Positions 13,101-24,833 are shown, counted from the stretch's first letter. The stretch: DNA of 64,000 nt from Dermacentor variabilis (GCF_050947875.1 NC_134574.1:156943534-157007533), one strand, 5' to 3'. Numbers and translations: made by a program. Notes: generated by a model not told the origin, from the sequence alone.

Positions 13101-13139
13101 CACCTCCGCCGCATCGCGATCCGCGATGCGGCGGAGGTG
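13101..13139. repeat. perfect 18-bp hairpin with 3-nt loop
   Basis: The arm cacctccgccgcatcgcg (13101-13118) is followed by a 3-base loop and its exact reverse complement (13122-13139). It is followed by two tandem copies of 'gatcctccaa[g/a]tgttcgc'. It could be the core of a foldback element. No protein is encoded. Confidence 0.9.
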
Positions 13140-13415
13140 ATCCTCCAAGTGTTCGCGATCCTCCAAATGTTCGCTCCCATTGCAGAAGTTTTGTGTAGCT
13201 TCGCTTCTAGGTGGCTGGAATATAACTGTGCCTCCCTCATTTACACCGCGTTTTGCAGCGCGGTAGCACAGGTGCCCATGGCCGACAAGACGCTTCTTGG
13301 CTTTCATAATGCGCTTCGATCTCATGACAAAGGTGCAAATGCCACACACTCTCGCAGTGCACGTATTTACATACTCAGCTTTAACCACGCTTTCCCACCC
13401 ACGCTCTCATGAAAA

Positions 13416-13424
13416 CTACATCAT

Positions 13425-13456
<32 letters not shown>

Positions 13457-13530
13457 GCATATTTTATGGCCACTGCAGGACGAAGGCCTATCCCTGCGAC
13501 CTCCATTACCCCTGTCCTGCGCCCCCCACC
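13416..13530 (+). mobile_element. RTE-type LINE 3' end with ATC/CAG simple repeats
   Basis: An ATC run (13419-13435) merges into a (CAG)n run (13436-13459). This is followed by 'tggccactgcaggacgaagg' and a 'cctatccctgcgacctcc' block, which I recognise as an abundant tick LINE-associated repeat. The same 'cagtggac...gcagcagc' end occurs in reverse pairing at 36885-36912, where a decayed RTE coding region precedes it. Confidence 0.6.
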
Positions 13531-15440
13531 CCCAATTCCAAGCTTCACTCTAAAGAAGAAAGTGCTGGTCTTGTACCAGTACAAAAATAAAAAGAAGTGT
13601 AAAACAAGCTCACACAACGTTGTTATCTTCGTGAAGCTGTTAACTAAATCCTAAAACACTATCTTCTGCGCCGCCATTTGCAGCATAGCGATTAGGTGCC
13701 TCAGGCAAGACGGCGGGACGTGACCCACGTGACAGTGACCCACGCGACCGTGGTTTACACTGTTCTTCGAGATCGGCGCACTTTACTCAGGAGGAACACG
13801 AGTACGCAGAGCCAAACCGCGGGATGGAAGGCAAAGAAAGCGCGCTTTAATAAAGGAACGATGTGCTTGAAGGCGCAAAATCGTCGCAGGGAGAATGTTT
13901 AGTTGTACCGTTGGTTGTTTCATTGCTCGTTTCTATGGAGAACAAAGCTGGTCTCCGCTACAATATTGCGGCGGTAGTACGGATGGACGTGTGTAAGCCG
14001 ATTTAGTACGAATAACAACCACATACACGTGATATTGTGCATTTCGTTTGTGTATGCGCTGCTTCGTACTTTGTACACGCTATCGCCCTGGTGGAATTGT
14101 GCCGTGATTGTGACTCGGTGTTCGTATCGTCTCTTGTTGAAATAAACTTCTTCTAAACACATAAACATTTCTGTGGACGCAGTAAAAAAAGTTACTGTAT
14201 AAAATTTAGTACACAATATGTCAGTATACATGCTATATTGGACGTTTATTGCTTCATAATGAACCAATTTCGACAGACACACCTCAAAAGAGAATTCCTC
14301 AGATGCTGTACGAAAATGACTACTTAGTATTCAGTACAAAGGACATAAGTACACCTTCAACTGAACATGTATTGCGTGTGTATCAGTAAGTTTTTATAGA
14401 CCATTCTGATCAGACGTCCGTTTAGAAATCCCGCGCAAGCTACCATATATAGATGCACCATGACTTCCTGTAGAATTCCTTCAGACTGTATTCGAACTCA
14501 ACAGGCGGTGTAAAAGAACTCAAAATTCATTTTTTTAACGGGCAGCTATAGCAGCAGCCACCCCCGCCGTCTCCGCCACGTCCTGGAAAGTTCGTGAGGG
14601 GAAGCTATAAGAAAGCTCCAACATAAAGGCGCGGGTCTTACACAGGTGAATGCGGTACATAAATGCTTCCTCCGCGTGTATAGGTATACGTCGCCGCGTA
14701 TCCGGGGCCTTCGTGGAGAGTGAAACAGGGCGCACGGAGCGTGGCTTTGGCTGAAAACGCAGGAGGCGGAAAAGGCCCGGAATTGTTTTCCTCAAATCCC
14801 TGAGGCTCGCTCGCGCGGATCACTGCAAGCGCCCAGCGCTCGCTGGCATTTGCCAGTGCGCCCCGAGGGCCAACCGCAATACAACACGTTACACGCCGTG
14901 GACGCTGCACTGGGCGCGGTATACGTGCCCCGTTGTTTAGCGGACTGTATCGGGCGGCGAAATTTCTAGTTCGTGGAAACGGGAGCGAAAGATTTGGGTC
15001 GCGCGGCCCGTCTGGAACGACTTCCTCCATTCAGTTGCCGAAGAAAACAAGCGATATCTCCTGCTTTCGGCATCTTACACGATAATGTGACGACGGAATA
15101 CCATGCTCGGCGACAGTTTTAGGCTGCCTGTCTGGCGAAAGAAAGAAGAAGAAGCTCGTTTTGCGTTTTCAAAGCGAAGCTTCGTTTGCCTCATCGCCGT
15201 AAAATTAGCGTGCTTACTGCTTCAGCCTATAGCTGATTATACGACAGCTTGGGGCAGTGGTTATGTGCCACTGGCTATGTGTCGATGGGTAGGCTAGCCG
15301 ACCGCTGGGTGGTGATTGATATCTTGCAAGATTGCCGCTCCGGGTATAGTGAAGACCAGCTTATATATAGGATACAGCGCCAATCGAGACGGCTGTGGGC
15401 GGCAGATGTATAACGCAAGCGCCGACGCCATCTCCCCACA
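13531..15440. other. no gene seen
   Basis: Mixed sequence. The GC-rich stretch 14560-15030 is open on the minus strand but has no recognisable motif. I found no exon-like block with plausible splice sites. Confidence 0.4.
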
Positions 15441-16185
15441 CAAACTCACTTTCGTCGTCACGTCGTGGCTGTCATTCCTTTGTCGTCTAGGCATAGTATA
15501 CTTGGTACAGTCGCCCTTCGTCGTTCTGTCGTCATATCATTCACGATCGTCTTCATTTCTTCGACATCTTTTGTTCGCCACATGCCGTCTTTGTCAGTTC
15601 GACGTCGTCTCGCCAGTATCATTCTCGTCGTAACGTAATTATCGAATTTACGTAATCCCACAGTCGTCACTTCGTCGTAATCATGCAGTTATCGGCACGG
15701 CGTCAACGAGGCCGTCATTCGGTCGTGGTCATGCCGTGGTCCTCGCGCCTTCGCGGCATACAACATCGTCATCGTTCTGTCGTGTCAATATGTGGTCGTT
15801 GCTCACTCCGCCATTGTCACTCAGCCGTCGCCATTCTGTCACGGTCACGCCGTGGGCCTCAGGTCTGTATGGCAACATTGTTCCGACGTCACTCCCGTCC
15901 TCATCCCATCGCCATCGTTCCGCCGTCGCCAATCCGTCTTCGATCGTCACACACTCTGTAGTCGTCACGCAGCTTTCGTCATTTCGTCGTCGTGATTAAA
16001 TTGTAGTCATTCCATTGTTGTTACTCCTTCGTCATTCTTTCATCTCATGGCGTCGTGACGTAATCACGCAGTGGCTGGCCGTCCTCGTCGTGCAGAGGTC
16101 ACTCCGTAGTCGTCGTGCCGAGGCTGTCAGGCCGTGGTATATAGTTCCATCGTAATACTTCCGTCGTCATTATAACGTTACCGCA
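15440..16185 (+). repeat. degenerate GTC-rich minisatellite
   Basis: About 750 bp built from diverged units of the form cattc(c/t)GTCGTcat or cactcNGTCGTC, strongly pyrimidine/GTC-biased on this strand. Unit length varies around 9-15 bp and no two units are identical, so the array is old. All the frames through it are by-products of the repeat. Confidence 0.8.
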
Positions 16186-16224
16186 AATAACCACAACCAA
16201 TTACGAGAGGCAAGAAGTAAAGAA

Positions 16225-16258
16225 GCCAACAACAACAACAACAACAACAACAATAACA
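16225..16258. repeat. (CAA)n microsatellite
   Basis: A short CAA trinucleotide run with one interruption, lying directly beside a SINE copy. It may be the SINE's tail. Confidence 0.85.
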
Positions 16259-16269
16259 AAAATGATAGA

Positions 16270-16495
16270 GTTTTAGATGCAAAACCCCGATATGATTGCA
16301 AGGCACGCCGTAGTGGGGTACTCCGGATTAATTTTGACTACCAGGGGTCCTGTAACGGACACCCAGATCTAAGTAAACGGGCGTTTGTCGCATTTTCGTG
16401 CCCATCGAAATACACAGCCACCACTGCAGGGATCCAACCCGCGACCTCGAACTCTGAAGCACAAAGCCATATGCCATATTTGGCACATGAAACCC
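16270..16495 (-). mobile_element. Ruka-like tRNA-derived SINE (diverged)
   Basis: This contains the family hallmarks in order: 'ggcacgccgtagtgggg', 'actccggattaattttgac', 'agatctaagtaaacgggcg', 'gcccatcgaaatacac', and the anti-sense B-box region 'gggatccaacccgcgacctc'. I recognise this as the abundant tick SINE Ruka. The pol III promoter half lies at the high-coordinate end, so the element is on the minus strand. A (CAA)n run lies at its low-coordinate, tail-side end. Confidence 0.8.
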
Positions 16496-16499
16496 CAGA

Positions 16500-17730
16500 G
16501 TTTAATTAATTAATTTTGACATAGGCAGGCACGTGCAATGTATCCTTATCCCGCTCTACTCAGTGGTAACCTTCGTCACATACACGCACGTATACAACGA
16601 GGCCGTACGTGACGCGTCAAGCAAACAGTGCCACCACGCGCCAACCTTCCCGTGTGCACACCACACATCCTCCTGTATACAGCATACACGCCGTCGAAAA
16701 AAAAAGAAAAAAGGCATTATCGCCGAAACGAACGTTCCGTCCACACACGACGCAAGGAGGCTTCACCGTTCATTCATCACCGGCCCCCGTCGTTGGGCTG
16801 TCAGCGATGCAAATGCGATCTTGCCTCGGTGGCGTTTTTTTTTTTTTCTTCATACACCGTCTCGATGTGCTTTCCTTGTTGGGTCGTTGCTTCAGTCCGC
16901 ACTCCGGTGTGGCCGTAACAAGAGTCTCGTGAATTACCGGGCAGATAGCCGCTATCGCTGACCATTGCCTCTCGACTTGGGAACAGCGTTACCCGTACGG
17001 CGTAATTGTACGCTGCGTGTATACTGCGAGACTGACAGATGCCCGCTGGCATGCAACGCGGCTGCGAATATAGTTCGGGACCACGCACGCGGGATTCATT
17101 TATTATATGCCCCCGCAGAAACGACCATGCGCTGCTCCGCACTGTGCGTAGTGTATGTATACTACACGAGGGTTCCCCGTGTTCGTCCGTGCGAAGAGTG
17201 AATCTTGTTGGCGATCTCGCGTCGGCTTGAAATCGGACTTTTGTCGACTTGCGTTGTGCAAGGGCGAACGGATGATGGTATAGTGCTTTGGGCGCCTGGG
17301 GAAAACAGCGTGCGCGATTTAAGGAGCGATGTTCCGGTGACACGTCCGAGACAAATGGAAGGCACTGAAAAATGTTAAACCAGGAAAGTGCGATGACCAC
17401 TATTGTTCAGGACTACGAAAAAAATATTAAAAAGAAAGTTTTGATTAGGTGAGTGAACGGATGCTACGGCTATATGCATAAAGAGCGTTACATTATTTTT
17501 TTGTTCTAACGTGTACCATTATACAGTCTGCCGCCAGGATGTTTGATGGAGTTTTGAGTAAATGAATGGCCGTTTTAGTGGCTTCACGGCATGTCTTCTA
17601 TAGTTGTATAGCGTAGCCTGGAAGAGTGACAGTTTGCATTAATCATATCAAGAGAGAGGACTCACAACAAGATGGAGACTATAGCTAACGTTGTTCCAGT
17701 TAACTTTAGATGTCCCAGATAACGTTGGAC
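16500..17730. other. no gene seen
   Basis: Mixed sequence with A and T runs (16697-16712, 16836-16849). I recognise no frame. Confidence 0.4.
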
Positions 17731-17736
17731 GGACTG

Positions 17737-17881
17737 TTCAACGAAAAAAAAAAAGATTGAACATACACGTTGCGAGACACAATTATAAGACATACGGTGC
17801 GCTCTGGGAACGGAACACCATAGGTCTTGTAATTGTATCTTGCACCATGGCTTTTAAAATATTTTCTTTTTCGTTCAACAA
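17737..17881. mobile_element. MITE-like element with long inverted repeats
   Basis: The left arm starts TGTTCAACGAAAAAAA and the right arm, reverse complemented, starts TTGTTGAACGAAAAAGAAA. Inner segments also pair, ACAATTATAAGACATACGG with ACAATTACAAGACCTATGG. The whole 145-bp unit is close to palindromic, which is the typical MITE/foldback shape. Confidence 0.75.
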
Positions 17882-17889
17882 CTTGCATT

Positions 17890-18750
17890 ACCTTAGCTGA
17901 GGTACCCTATATATATAAGTATAGCCAACAGTGCATAAAGCGAGGCTTGGAGATCAGCCTGGAGTCATTGTTTCGACAAGATGACTGTCTGCATCAGGCC
18001 CCTATATAGTTATCCATTCACTGACTCTCCGCAAACGATCGCGAAAACTCGCATGTAGCGCATTTCCATTCAATTCATTTTAATTGTGCCAAATTCATTT
18101 TTATTCACGTGTACAATACGCCATACAAATATCGACGAACTGTTTGGACCTATAACCAAAGGCTAGTGGCATTCAGTGCAAAAAAAAAAGAACACATGAG
18201 GCTTCCTTACATACTATACACATGCAATGCAATGCAATGCAATACAACACAATGCAATCAATCCAATGCAAAAATACACAAAGGTAGACACATGGAGAAT
18301 AAATGAATGATTGAAAACATATTTTATCGACCACATACTGAAGGGTCGTTGATGCGAAAAAGAACGTAAATAAAAACATTTCAGGAATAGAATTTTCTTG
18401 ACACAAGGCAAAAAAATAAAAGGAAATAGTGTGCGAAGTGTCGCAGATGCATTTCAGCAGTTTAGGTAGCATCCAGACGAATTACATGCAGTATTCAGAG
18501 GCAATATTGATGTATTTCACGGATGGGAAAACTTAAATAAATAAGCTGTTGCAAGGTTACATCGACCACAGTCGAATATCTAAGCATTTGGTGAGACTTA
18601 AAAAAAAAAAAAGTTACCTCGGGAGAAGCAGTCGCTTAGTTCAGTGTGTATATAACTTTGTGCAACACTTCATTGTGTTTTTAACTCTTTATCAGCTTAA
18701 CTGTCTGCAAATAATCTAAATGAGTAGAAGCAATACAAATGATGATTAGC
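17890..18750. other. no gene seen; TGCAA-type run
   Basis: AT-rich sequence with a degenerate (TGCAA)n pentanucleotide run at 18223-18262. I recognise no coding signal. Confidence 0.45.
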
Positions 18751-18751
18751 T

Positions 18752-19488
18752 TTAAGAGGAAGCTTTAGCTCGGGCCCAACTCCGACGCGGCCTATTCAAA
18801 TACATGTAAAACGTGAAAACATTTTTATGAGAGAACCCCAGGACCGATTTTGATGAAATTTGTTGCATTTGAAAGAAAAAGTTAAATTCTAGTGACTGTT
18901 GCAAGCGGAATTTCGATTTAGGGCTTGAATTTTCTTAAAACGATTTTCAAATATATGACCGTTTGAAAAAAAAAATAGAAACACCAAGTTTACAAATTCA
19001 TAGCTCTGTATCAAAAACTGATATCGCGGTTCTGTAAACGGCATCCATTAAATCATTCAAAGCGGACAAATTGAACATGTCCTTTTACATCTTACGTGAA
19101 TTTGTTACGTTGGTTACAACGGTTTTGCAAAAGTTGAATTTCCCTAGGATTAAATTTTTTTATATATTCATGTGTAACATATCAATTTTGTCCGCTTTAG
19201 ATGTACTATTAAATGCAATTCACAGAATTGTATTATCATTTTTAGTGGTTGAGTTACAGAGTTGTATACTTTATAGTTTCGCTTTTTGAAAATTTTCGAT
19301 TTTTGCCCATTTTTAATAAAAAATTGACGACCTAAGTCAAAAATTCGAAACCAACAGTCACTAGATTTTAAGTTTTGTCTTTTAAATGCAACAGACCTCG
19401 TCAAATTTGGTGCCGTGGTTGCCGAGAAAACGAATTCTCCTTTTACATGTATTTAGATAAAAGCACTCGAGCTAAAGCGTCCTCTTAA
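18752..19488. mobile_element. TTAA-flanked MITE, about 730 bp
   Basis: TTAA occurs at 18752-18755 and 19485-19488. Between them the left end GAGGAAGCTTTAGCTCGGG pairs with the right end, which reads GAGGACGCTTTAGCTCGAG in reverse. The inverted repeats extend inward with gaps: TACATGTAAAA, TTTGTTGCATTTGAAAG and CTAGTGACTGTTG all have partners. The AT-rich interior has no transposase frame. TTAA ends suggest a piggyBac-type origin, but only the duplication and inverted repeats are seen. Confidence 0.75.
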
Positions 19489-19509
19489 GAGGAAGCTAAA
19501 GAGCTTAAG

Positions 19510-19545
19510 AGTACGCCACCACCTCTTAAGAAGTGGTGGCGTACT
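19510..19545. repeat. hairpin, 17-bp arms
   Basis: The arm agtacgccaccacctct (19510-19526) pairs with agaagtggtggcgtact-type sequence (19529-19545), with one mismatch and a TTAA centre. It lies 22 bp past the TTAA-flanked MITE. Confidence 0.8.
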
Positions 19546-19756
19546 AGACGCCCCCACCCATATTTTCTTACAGCAATATTATCTTCTTCACCTGCTCCCC
19601 CCCCCTCCCCCTGCCCGCGAACAATAGTGGATCAGAATCAACCGTGTAAAGCATAACACGAAGCCCTGTAGCTCTAACAAACGTGTTTTCATACAGTGCA
19701 CTGTTCAAGTGTATTTTGTAACAACCTCCCTGCTGGGACTTTGTGTACGCAGTTTT

Positions 19757-19761
19757 TAAAA

Positions 19762-19820
<59 letters not shown>

Positions 19821-19821
19821 A
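19757..19821. repeat. (TAAA)n microsatellite
   Basis: A nearly pure AAAT/TAAA tetranucleotide array of about 65 bp. I see no source element beside it. Confidence 0.95.
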
Positions 19822-19946
19822 TGGGCGTCGCACCGCGTTTACAAATAGTTCGGCAGGAGAGGTTGTAGTCTATAGACATCGACTAGAGTCGAATATCTAA
19901 GCATTTGGTGGCACACACACACAAAAAAAAGTCACTTCGCACTCTA

Positions 19947-20214
19947 CACTCTTAGAAAAATTTACACCCTTCGGGGCTTATCTTGTCCCACAACAATAAT
20001 CGTCATCCGTGTTGCCCGCGTTTCCTTTCCTTAACGCTGCGAGCCCGGCACTTTCCAGTCACGAACGGCATGCGCGTTATCAGTGTGACGCAGCATTCTC
20101 GACAGGAAAGTAGCGAGCGCCGAGTTTTCAGGAAAGGAAACGCAAGCAGGGCGGATGACGATTATTGTTGTGGGACAAATATACACCCCAAAGGGTGCAA
20201 CTGTTTTAAGAGTG
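19947..20214. mobile_element. CACTCTTA-type MITE, copy A
   Basis: The ends are CACTCTTAGAAAAATTTACACCC and, in reverse, CACTCTTAAAACAGTTGCACCC. Both then read to a ..GGGG..TAT..TTGTCCCACAACAATAATCGTCATC-type stem. The two halves fold on each other over about 110 bp per arm. A second copy follows directly, a third is at 45599-45872, and a partial copy is at 45955-46030. Confidence 0.85.
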
Positions 20215-20472
20215 TAAAAAAGTTTTCACCCTTTGGGGTGTATATCTGCGACACAGCAATAATCGTCATCTGCCTTGATGCGTTTCCTTTCTTTAACGCT
20301 GCGAGCCCGGTACTTTCCAGTAGCGAACGGCATGCGCGTTATCAGCATGGCATAGCATTCCCGACAGAAAAGTAGCGGGCGCGGCGTTTCCATGAAGGGA
20401 ACGCATCAAGGCAGATGACGATTATTGTTGTGTGGTAGATATACACCCCAAGGGTGCAAACGTTTTTTAGAG

Positions 20473-21106
20473 CAAGGTTTGAGTACGGGCTAGTTGGTAT
20501 TCCATGGTATCAATCATCACTTACAGCGCATACATAGACGGAGGACGAAAAAGGACGACTTAGACAAGCGCTGGAGTGTGAAGGAGTGCCTCGCGGTTAT
20601 TTGGGCTACAACAAAGTTTAGGCCGTATCTGTACGGGCGGCCATTTAAAGTTGTGACCGACCATCACGCTTTGTGCTGGTTGACCAACCTCCGAGACCCT
20701 TCTGGACGATTGGCACGTTGGAGTCTGCGACTCCAGGAATTCAACATCACCATCGTGTACAAGTCAGGCAGGAAACATGAAGATGCTGACACGTTATCAC
20801 GGGCACCTGTTAAATCTCAGAATCCTGACGAGGAAGACGACAGCGCCTTTCTGGGAGCCCTCAGCGGGCCGGATCTGCTCGCTCACCAGCGATCGGACGC
20901 TGAGTTAAGACCCCTCATCGATCACTTAGAAGGCGGAATCGCGTCCATTCCTCGACCACTTTCGCGGCGGTTGTCGTCATTTTGCCTACGAGGGGGCATC
21001 TTATACAAAAGAAACACAGGTGCCGGCGACAAACCACATCTGCTTGTCTACGTCGTCCTTTTTCGTCCTCCGTCTATGTATGCGCTGTAAGTGATGATTG
21101 ATACCA
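20473..21106 (+). mobile_element. composite insert: gypsy fragment between inverted Penelope-like ends
   Basis: The insert is flanked by the 11-mer GTTTTTTAGAG at 20462-20472 and 21107-21117, a clear target duplication. Inside, 20505-20569 and 21042-21106 are 65-bp inverted repeats with one mismatch. The left end carries 32 extra bases starting CAAGGTTTGAGTACGGGC and continuing TAGTTGGTATTCC. The repeat layout (GGCTAGTTG...GGACGA...GACAAGCGCT) matches the end of the Penelope-like element at 34985-35110 (ggctagttg...ggacaataaac...gacatgcgct). I therefore infer inverted Penelope-type pseudo-LTRs around a captured gypsy fragment. Confidence 0.75.
20571..21041 (+). pseudogene. Ty3/gypsy RNase H and integrase zinc-finger fragment
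   Basis: The frame reads WSVKECLAVIW, FRPYLYGRPFKVVTDHHAL, LRDPSGRLARWSLRLQEF and YKSGRKHEDADTLSRAP. This is the RNase H region of a Ty3/gypsy pol. It is followed by the start of the H2C2-type integrase domain (RSDAELRPLIDHLE ... RGGILYKRN). Reverse transcriptase is missing upstream and the integrase core is missing downstream, so it is a fragment. The frame is unbroken for about 160 codons and runs on into the inverted repeats at both sides, suggesting the insertion is young. Confidence 0.9.
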
Positions 21107-21119
21107 GTTTTTTAGAGTG

Positions 21120-23335
21120 CGCGAGAAGCAGTCGCTCATTTCAGTGTGTATAGAACTTTGTACAACACTTAATTGTATTTGAACTTTGTACAACACTTAA
21201 TTGGAAAGCGTCGTATACGCGTTTTCCATGCTCAAAACGTTCAAGAAATCGCAAAAAAAAAAAAAACGCGCTGTCAATTGGTACAAAAAAAAAAAGAGCA
21301 AACGTGGGGGTATAGCCGTTCCCACGTTGAGCGCCAGCTCCGCGGTCAAACGCGTGCTACGAAAACCGTGGCGTGATTCCGCCGAATCACAAAGCGCGCG
21401 TGCGTTCCCATATAAGGGCGATATACACGAGGCGCCCGAAAGAGGCTGGCGCAGGATTTATGAAGCGCCGGCGAGATAGCGAGCTCAAGATGGCAGGGTC
21501 TCTTTCGCGTGCGCCAGAAACGAAGACGGAGGTAAAAAAAAAAAAAAGGAAGCGCGCGACAATAAAGAAAATATCAAATGACGTATAAGACGGAACACGC
21601 TGGACTCGCACACGGACTCAAAAAAAAAAAAAGAAAAAAAAAAGAAAGCATCACGCATAGAGGCAAGTAGCATACGCGTCGACGTTACGAAAGAAAGAAA
21701 GCCAAGCATAGAGTTTGTCGTCGTTACATGGAAGCTTCCCGCAACAGCCGTTCACGAAGACGAATGATCCGTTGAAGCGCGCAGATCTCCGTTTGGAGCT
21801 GCGGCCGCATGCGAGACGAGTTGTTTCACGCGAGCGCTGCTATACTCATGCACGGCTCGCGTGCCTGGGTCGGGTCCGGCGAGACCGACGTATCACCTCT
21901 TCAATCTTCTTCTCTCTTCCTTTCTTTTTCTTCCCGCTGTTTCTTTCATCTTTTGTCGCTGCCATGCAGCCCTGGTCCCCAGCGTATTATAGTCCACGCA
22001 CGCGCGCTTTCCAAATGGTGATATCGGTCGCACTGATCACTTTCCGTTTAGGCTATACGTCACGTAGTACCAACGTCGTGATGCATCGGTGAAAGATGGC
22101 GTTTTCTTGTGCTTACGCCTGAGGCTCGACAGGGGAAAACCATGGAAATAGAAAAGGAAATAGAAATATCAAGTAAAATAAAAGAGAGAGAAAGGGGGAA
22201 ATCGTAGTGCGGAGAGCGTTCGCGTGAGCGCTTGATTCTCGTTGTTATACCTCTCAGGAGATCACCATTCATTTATTTTTTTTTCTTTCTTTATTTCCCT
22301 TTCGCTTTCCGGGTACGCGGGCAGTGTGTGTGTATATATAATTGACGCAAAGAAACGTGAACGTGCGATTACGGAGTATCCTGAACTGTCTCGCATGTGG
22401 GGTCTAGCTTTGAGATCCAGTATACCGCGGCGCGATGTTCCGGCGCCGCGTAGCTGTGCATATACACGCAGGCATCCACGAATGGCGTGCTCTCGGGATA
22501 TGAGGAAACGCCGATCCAGGCGCGCCCCCCCCCCCCCCCCCCCCCCCAACACGGATCTCGCTCACAACGCCGAGTTTGAGAAAAGTGTTTGCCTGCGGAA
22601 TCGGTGCACCGCTACTTCGCGTATAGTTAATGTAATGCAGGAAAAAAAAAAGAAAAGCTGCGCGTAACGTGTGTGGTAGAAAGCTTAACACCATGTAAAA
22701 GGACAAACATAGAATATAGAGCTTAACATAAAGGATCAGGTTAAGTAAAGTTTTATTTGAACACTCATAGAAACACGCACCAATACAAACACTGTGGCGC
22801 TGCCGTCACGGAGGAATAAACGACAACCGTTCCATGCACTCTGTGAAGATACAATGACAGCGAAAGCTGACGACACTCTAAGCTCTCAAACAAAAAGCAA
22901 AGTGCTTTCCCTGCCATTCCGTCTTCACAGAGTGAAATGATTGTCTTTTTTTTTTTTGCGTTGCGAGTTTGGCGTCGTTGCTCGTTCGGAGCTGCCTGGG
23001 CTCGCGATGCTTTCGTTCAGCATCGCGGGAACGTTCTTCGTCGGTGGTCGTTTCGCTCCGGCGCAGTTTACATTCTCGTTGCTGTTCCCTCCGGCGCTCC
23101 ACGTACGCATGTTGTTCTTCGGGTGTGCGAGCTATACGTGTCCGCCCCCATCGATAACGCAGCTGTTTTTAGCGTTGATACCTCTTCTGCTTATAAACTG
23201 CGATAATCTTGACGTCACGCTGTTGTTCACGGCGAGCGTTCTAATCTGTTCCCCATTTTGACATCTGCGCCGCCGCATTGCACCCGTATGGGCTTGTTAG
23301 AAATCACTAAGTCTGTTTTTGTTGTCGGACACCGA
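21120..23335. other. no gene seen; GC-rich with homopolymer runs
   Basis: This holds many A runs (21253-21263, 21289-21295, 21534-21547, 21620-21642) and a C run at 22526-22547. Open frames occur on both strands of 22940-23260 but none has recognisable motifs or a convincing start. Confidence 0.4.
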
Positions 23336-23339
23336 AAAA

Positions 23340-24745
23340 AACTACGTTCTTACCCTTGTGCCTGAGACACCCTAGAGTCCCACGTGGGACAAGGGTAGTT
23401 CAAGGGCGAGTTACAGGTTCCCGAGCCCCCCAGAGGTATGTGCCATTGATCTTGGACCTTTTCTGTACTATCACGAGGATCGGCCCACATGATGATTCAT
23501 TTCTGTTGACGGACGCCGAAACAACTACGGAAGGTTAGTCGTACGCAGCTTTCGCTGTAATAACAACCTAAGTATACGGGCTTGACAGGCTCCACGACCC
23601 TACATGGCAGCCGGCAACATGAAAATTAACTGCAAGGAACGCAAAATGATATTTATGCGTGTCGGCACTAGACAGGAAAGGTGTAGTAATAAGCGTTAGT
23701 GACGGGCACACAGCGCATTACATTGCCATACAGCAGAGAGAAATATGATGTTGTAATCAAAACAATGTGAAACTGATATGGAGGCGTTCATATATATACA
23801 TCGCTATACACCTACAATGAGTCCAAACGTTGCAGTGCTTAAATTCGTTGTTAGACCGGGAGAAGCAGAGCGATGATTCTCAGATATAAAGAGCTGCTTA
23901 TTATAGTTAGTACAAGAGGAGAGAAGGACCAAACAGATTACAACAGCGCGGTCTGATTTAAGTGAAAGTGTCACGTCAAGAAGGAACGTTCGGTGACTGA
24001 TGACGACGACGACGACGACGACGACATCAGTGAATACGATAATGACAACGGAAGCGATGACCACACGGCAACGACAACATGGTATGACGTCAGTGACGAC
24101 GGTAGCGACGTATCAGACGTCGAGACAGACGCAGCAACAGCTATTTGGCAACTGTAATCGCTCTTGTTGCTCTTGTTGTTTCCCGCTAAATATGATACGC
24201 ATACAAACGAGTTGGGATCGGTCGCCTAGAAAACAACGTGCAATGGCGCTATCTTCCCGCTAACTAATGTGTATATTACCAGCGCAGTCGACCCTCGCTT
24301 TAACTAAACACTATTTTACAAGTTTTCGACGTAGCGAAGTGCTTTCCCGACATATATTCATATGGCTAATGCGTTGGAAACCTCTAAGCGATATTGTGAA
24401 TTCAATGCCTCGCCCGAATAAACCAACTTTCGAGGAAAAGTGCTGGCAATTAAATATAGGTAGGTCGGGTTTCAGTTGAGGATGACGTACGGCATTGACT
24501 GGCCAGTTAAGAGTTCGGTTTGCCCCTTCAGTTGAAGGAACATAAGACACGCTCCATGGGCTCGCTTTATACGCTAAGTGAATGCGAAAAGTGCGTACGC
24601 CAGGGAAAGTTTATTTTGTGTGCTCCTGAATAAAATAATGTTATTTGCTTGAGTGCTACAATTATGTGTGTCTGATTTTACAGTCATCGATTTACCGAAT
24701 TCATTCTGGATTCCTATATCGGCTATATTAGATTGAGGCTTAACC

Positions 24746-24748
<3 letters not shown>
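23340..24748. other. no gene seen; repeat-like
   Basis: The segment 23490-23560, with 'ttgacggacgccgaaacaac', repeats a block at 23318-23345 ('ttgtcggacaccgaaaaaaac'), so it belongs to a dispersed repeat. A short (GAC)n run is at 24000-24026. No gene is supported. Confidence 0.4.

Positions 24749-24833
<85 letters not shown>
24749..24833. repeat. (AT)n microsatellite
   Basis: An uninterrupted AT array ending in a short (CA)n run. Confidence 0.97.

Larger units (their letters stand above)
20215..21119. mobile_element. CACTCTTA-type MITE, copy B, split by an insertion
   Basis: A second, tandem copy of the same foldback family. The left arm starts 'aaaaaagttttcaccctttgg' and the right arm ends 'gggtgcaaacgttttttagag'. 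The last bases 'ttttttagagtg' are found only after 21107, because a 634-bp element (20473-21106) has inserted 11 bp before the end. Confidence 0.8.
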
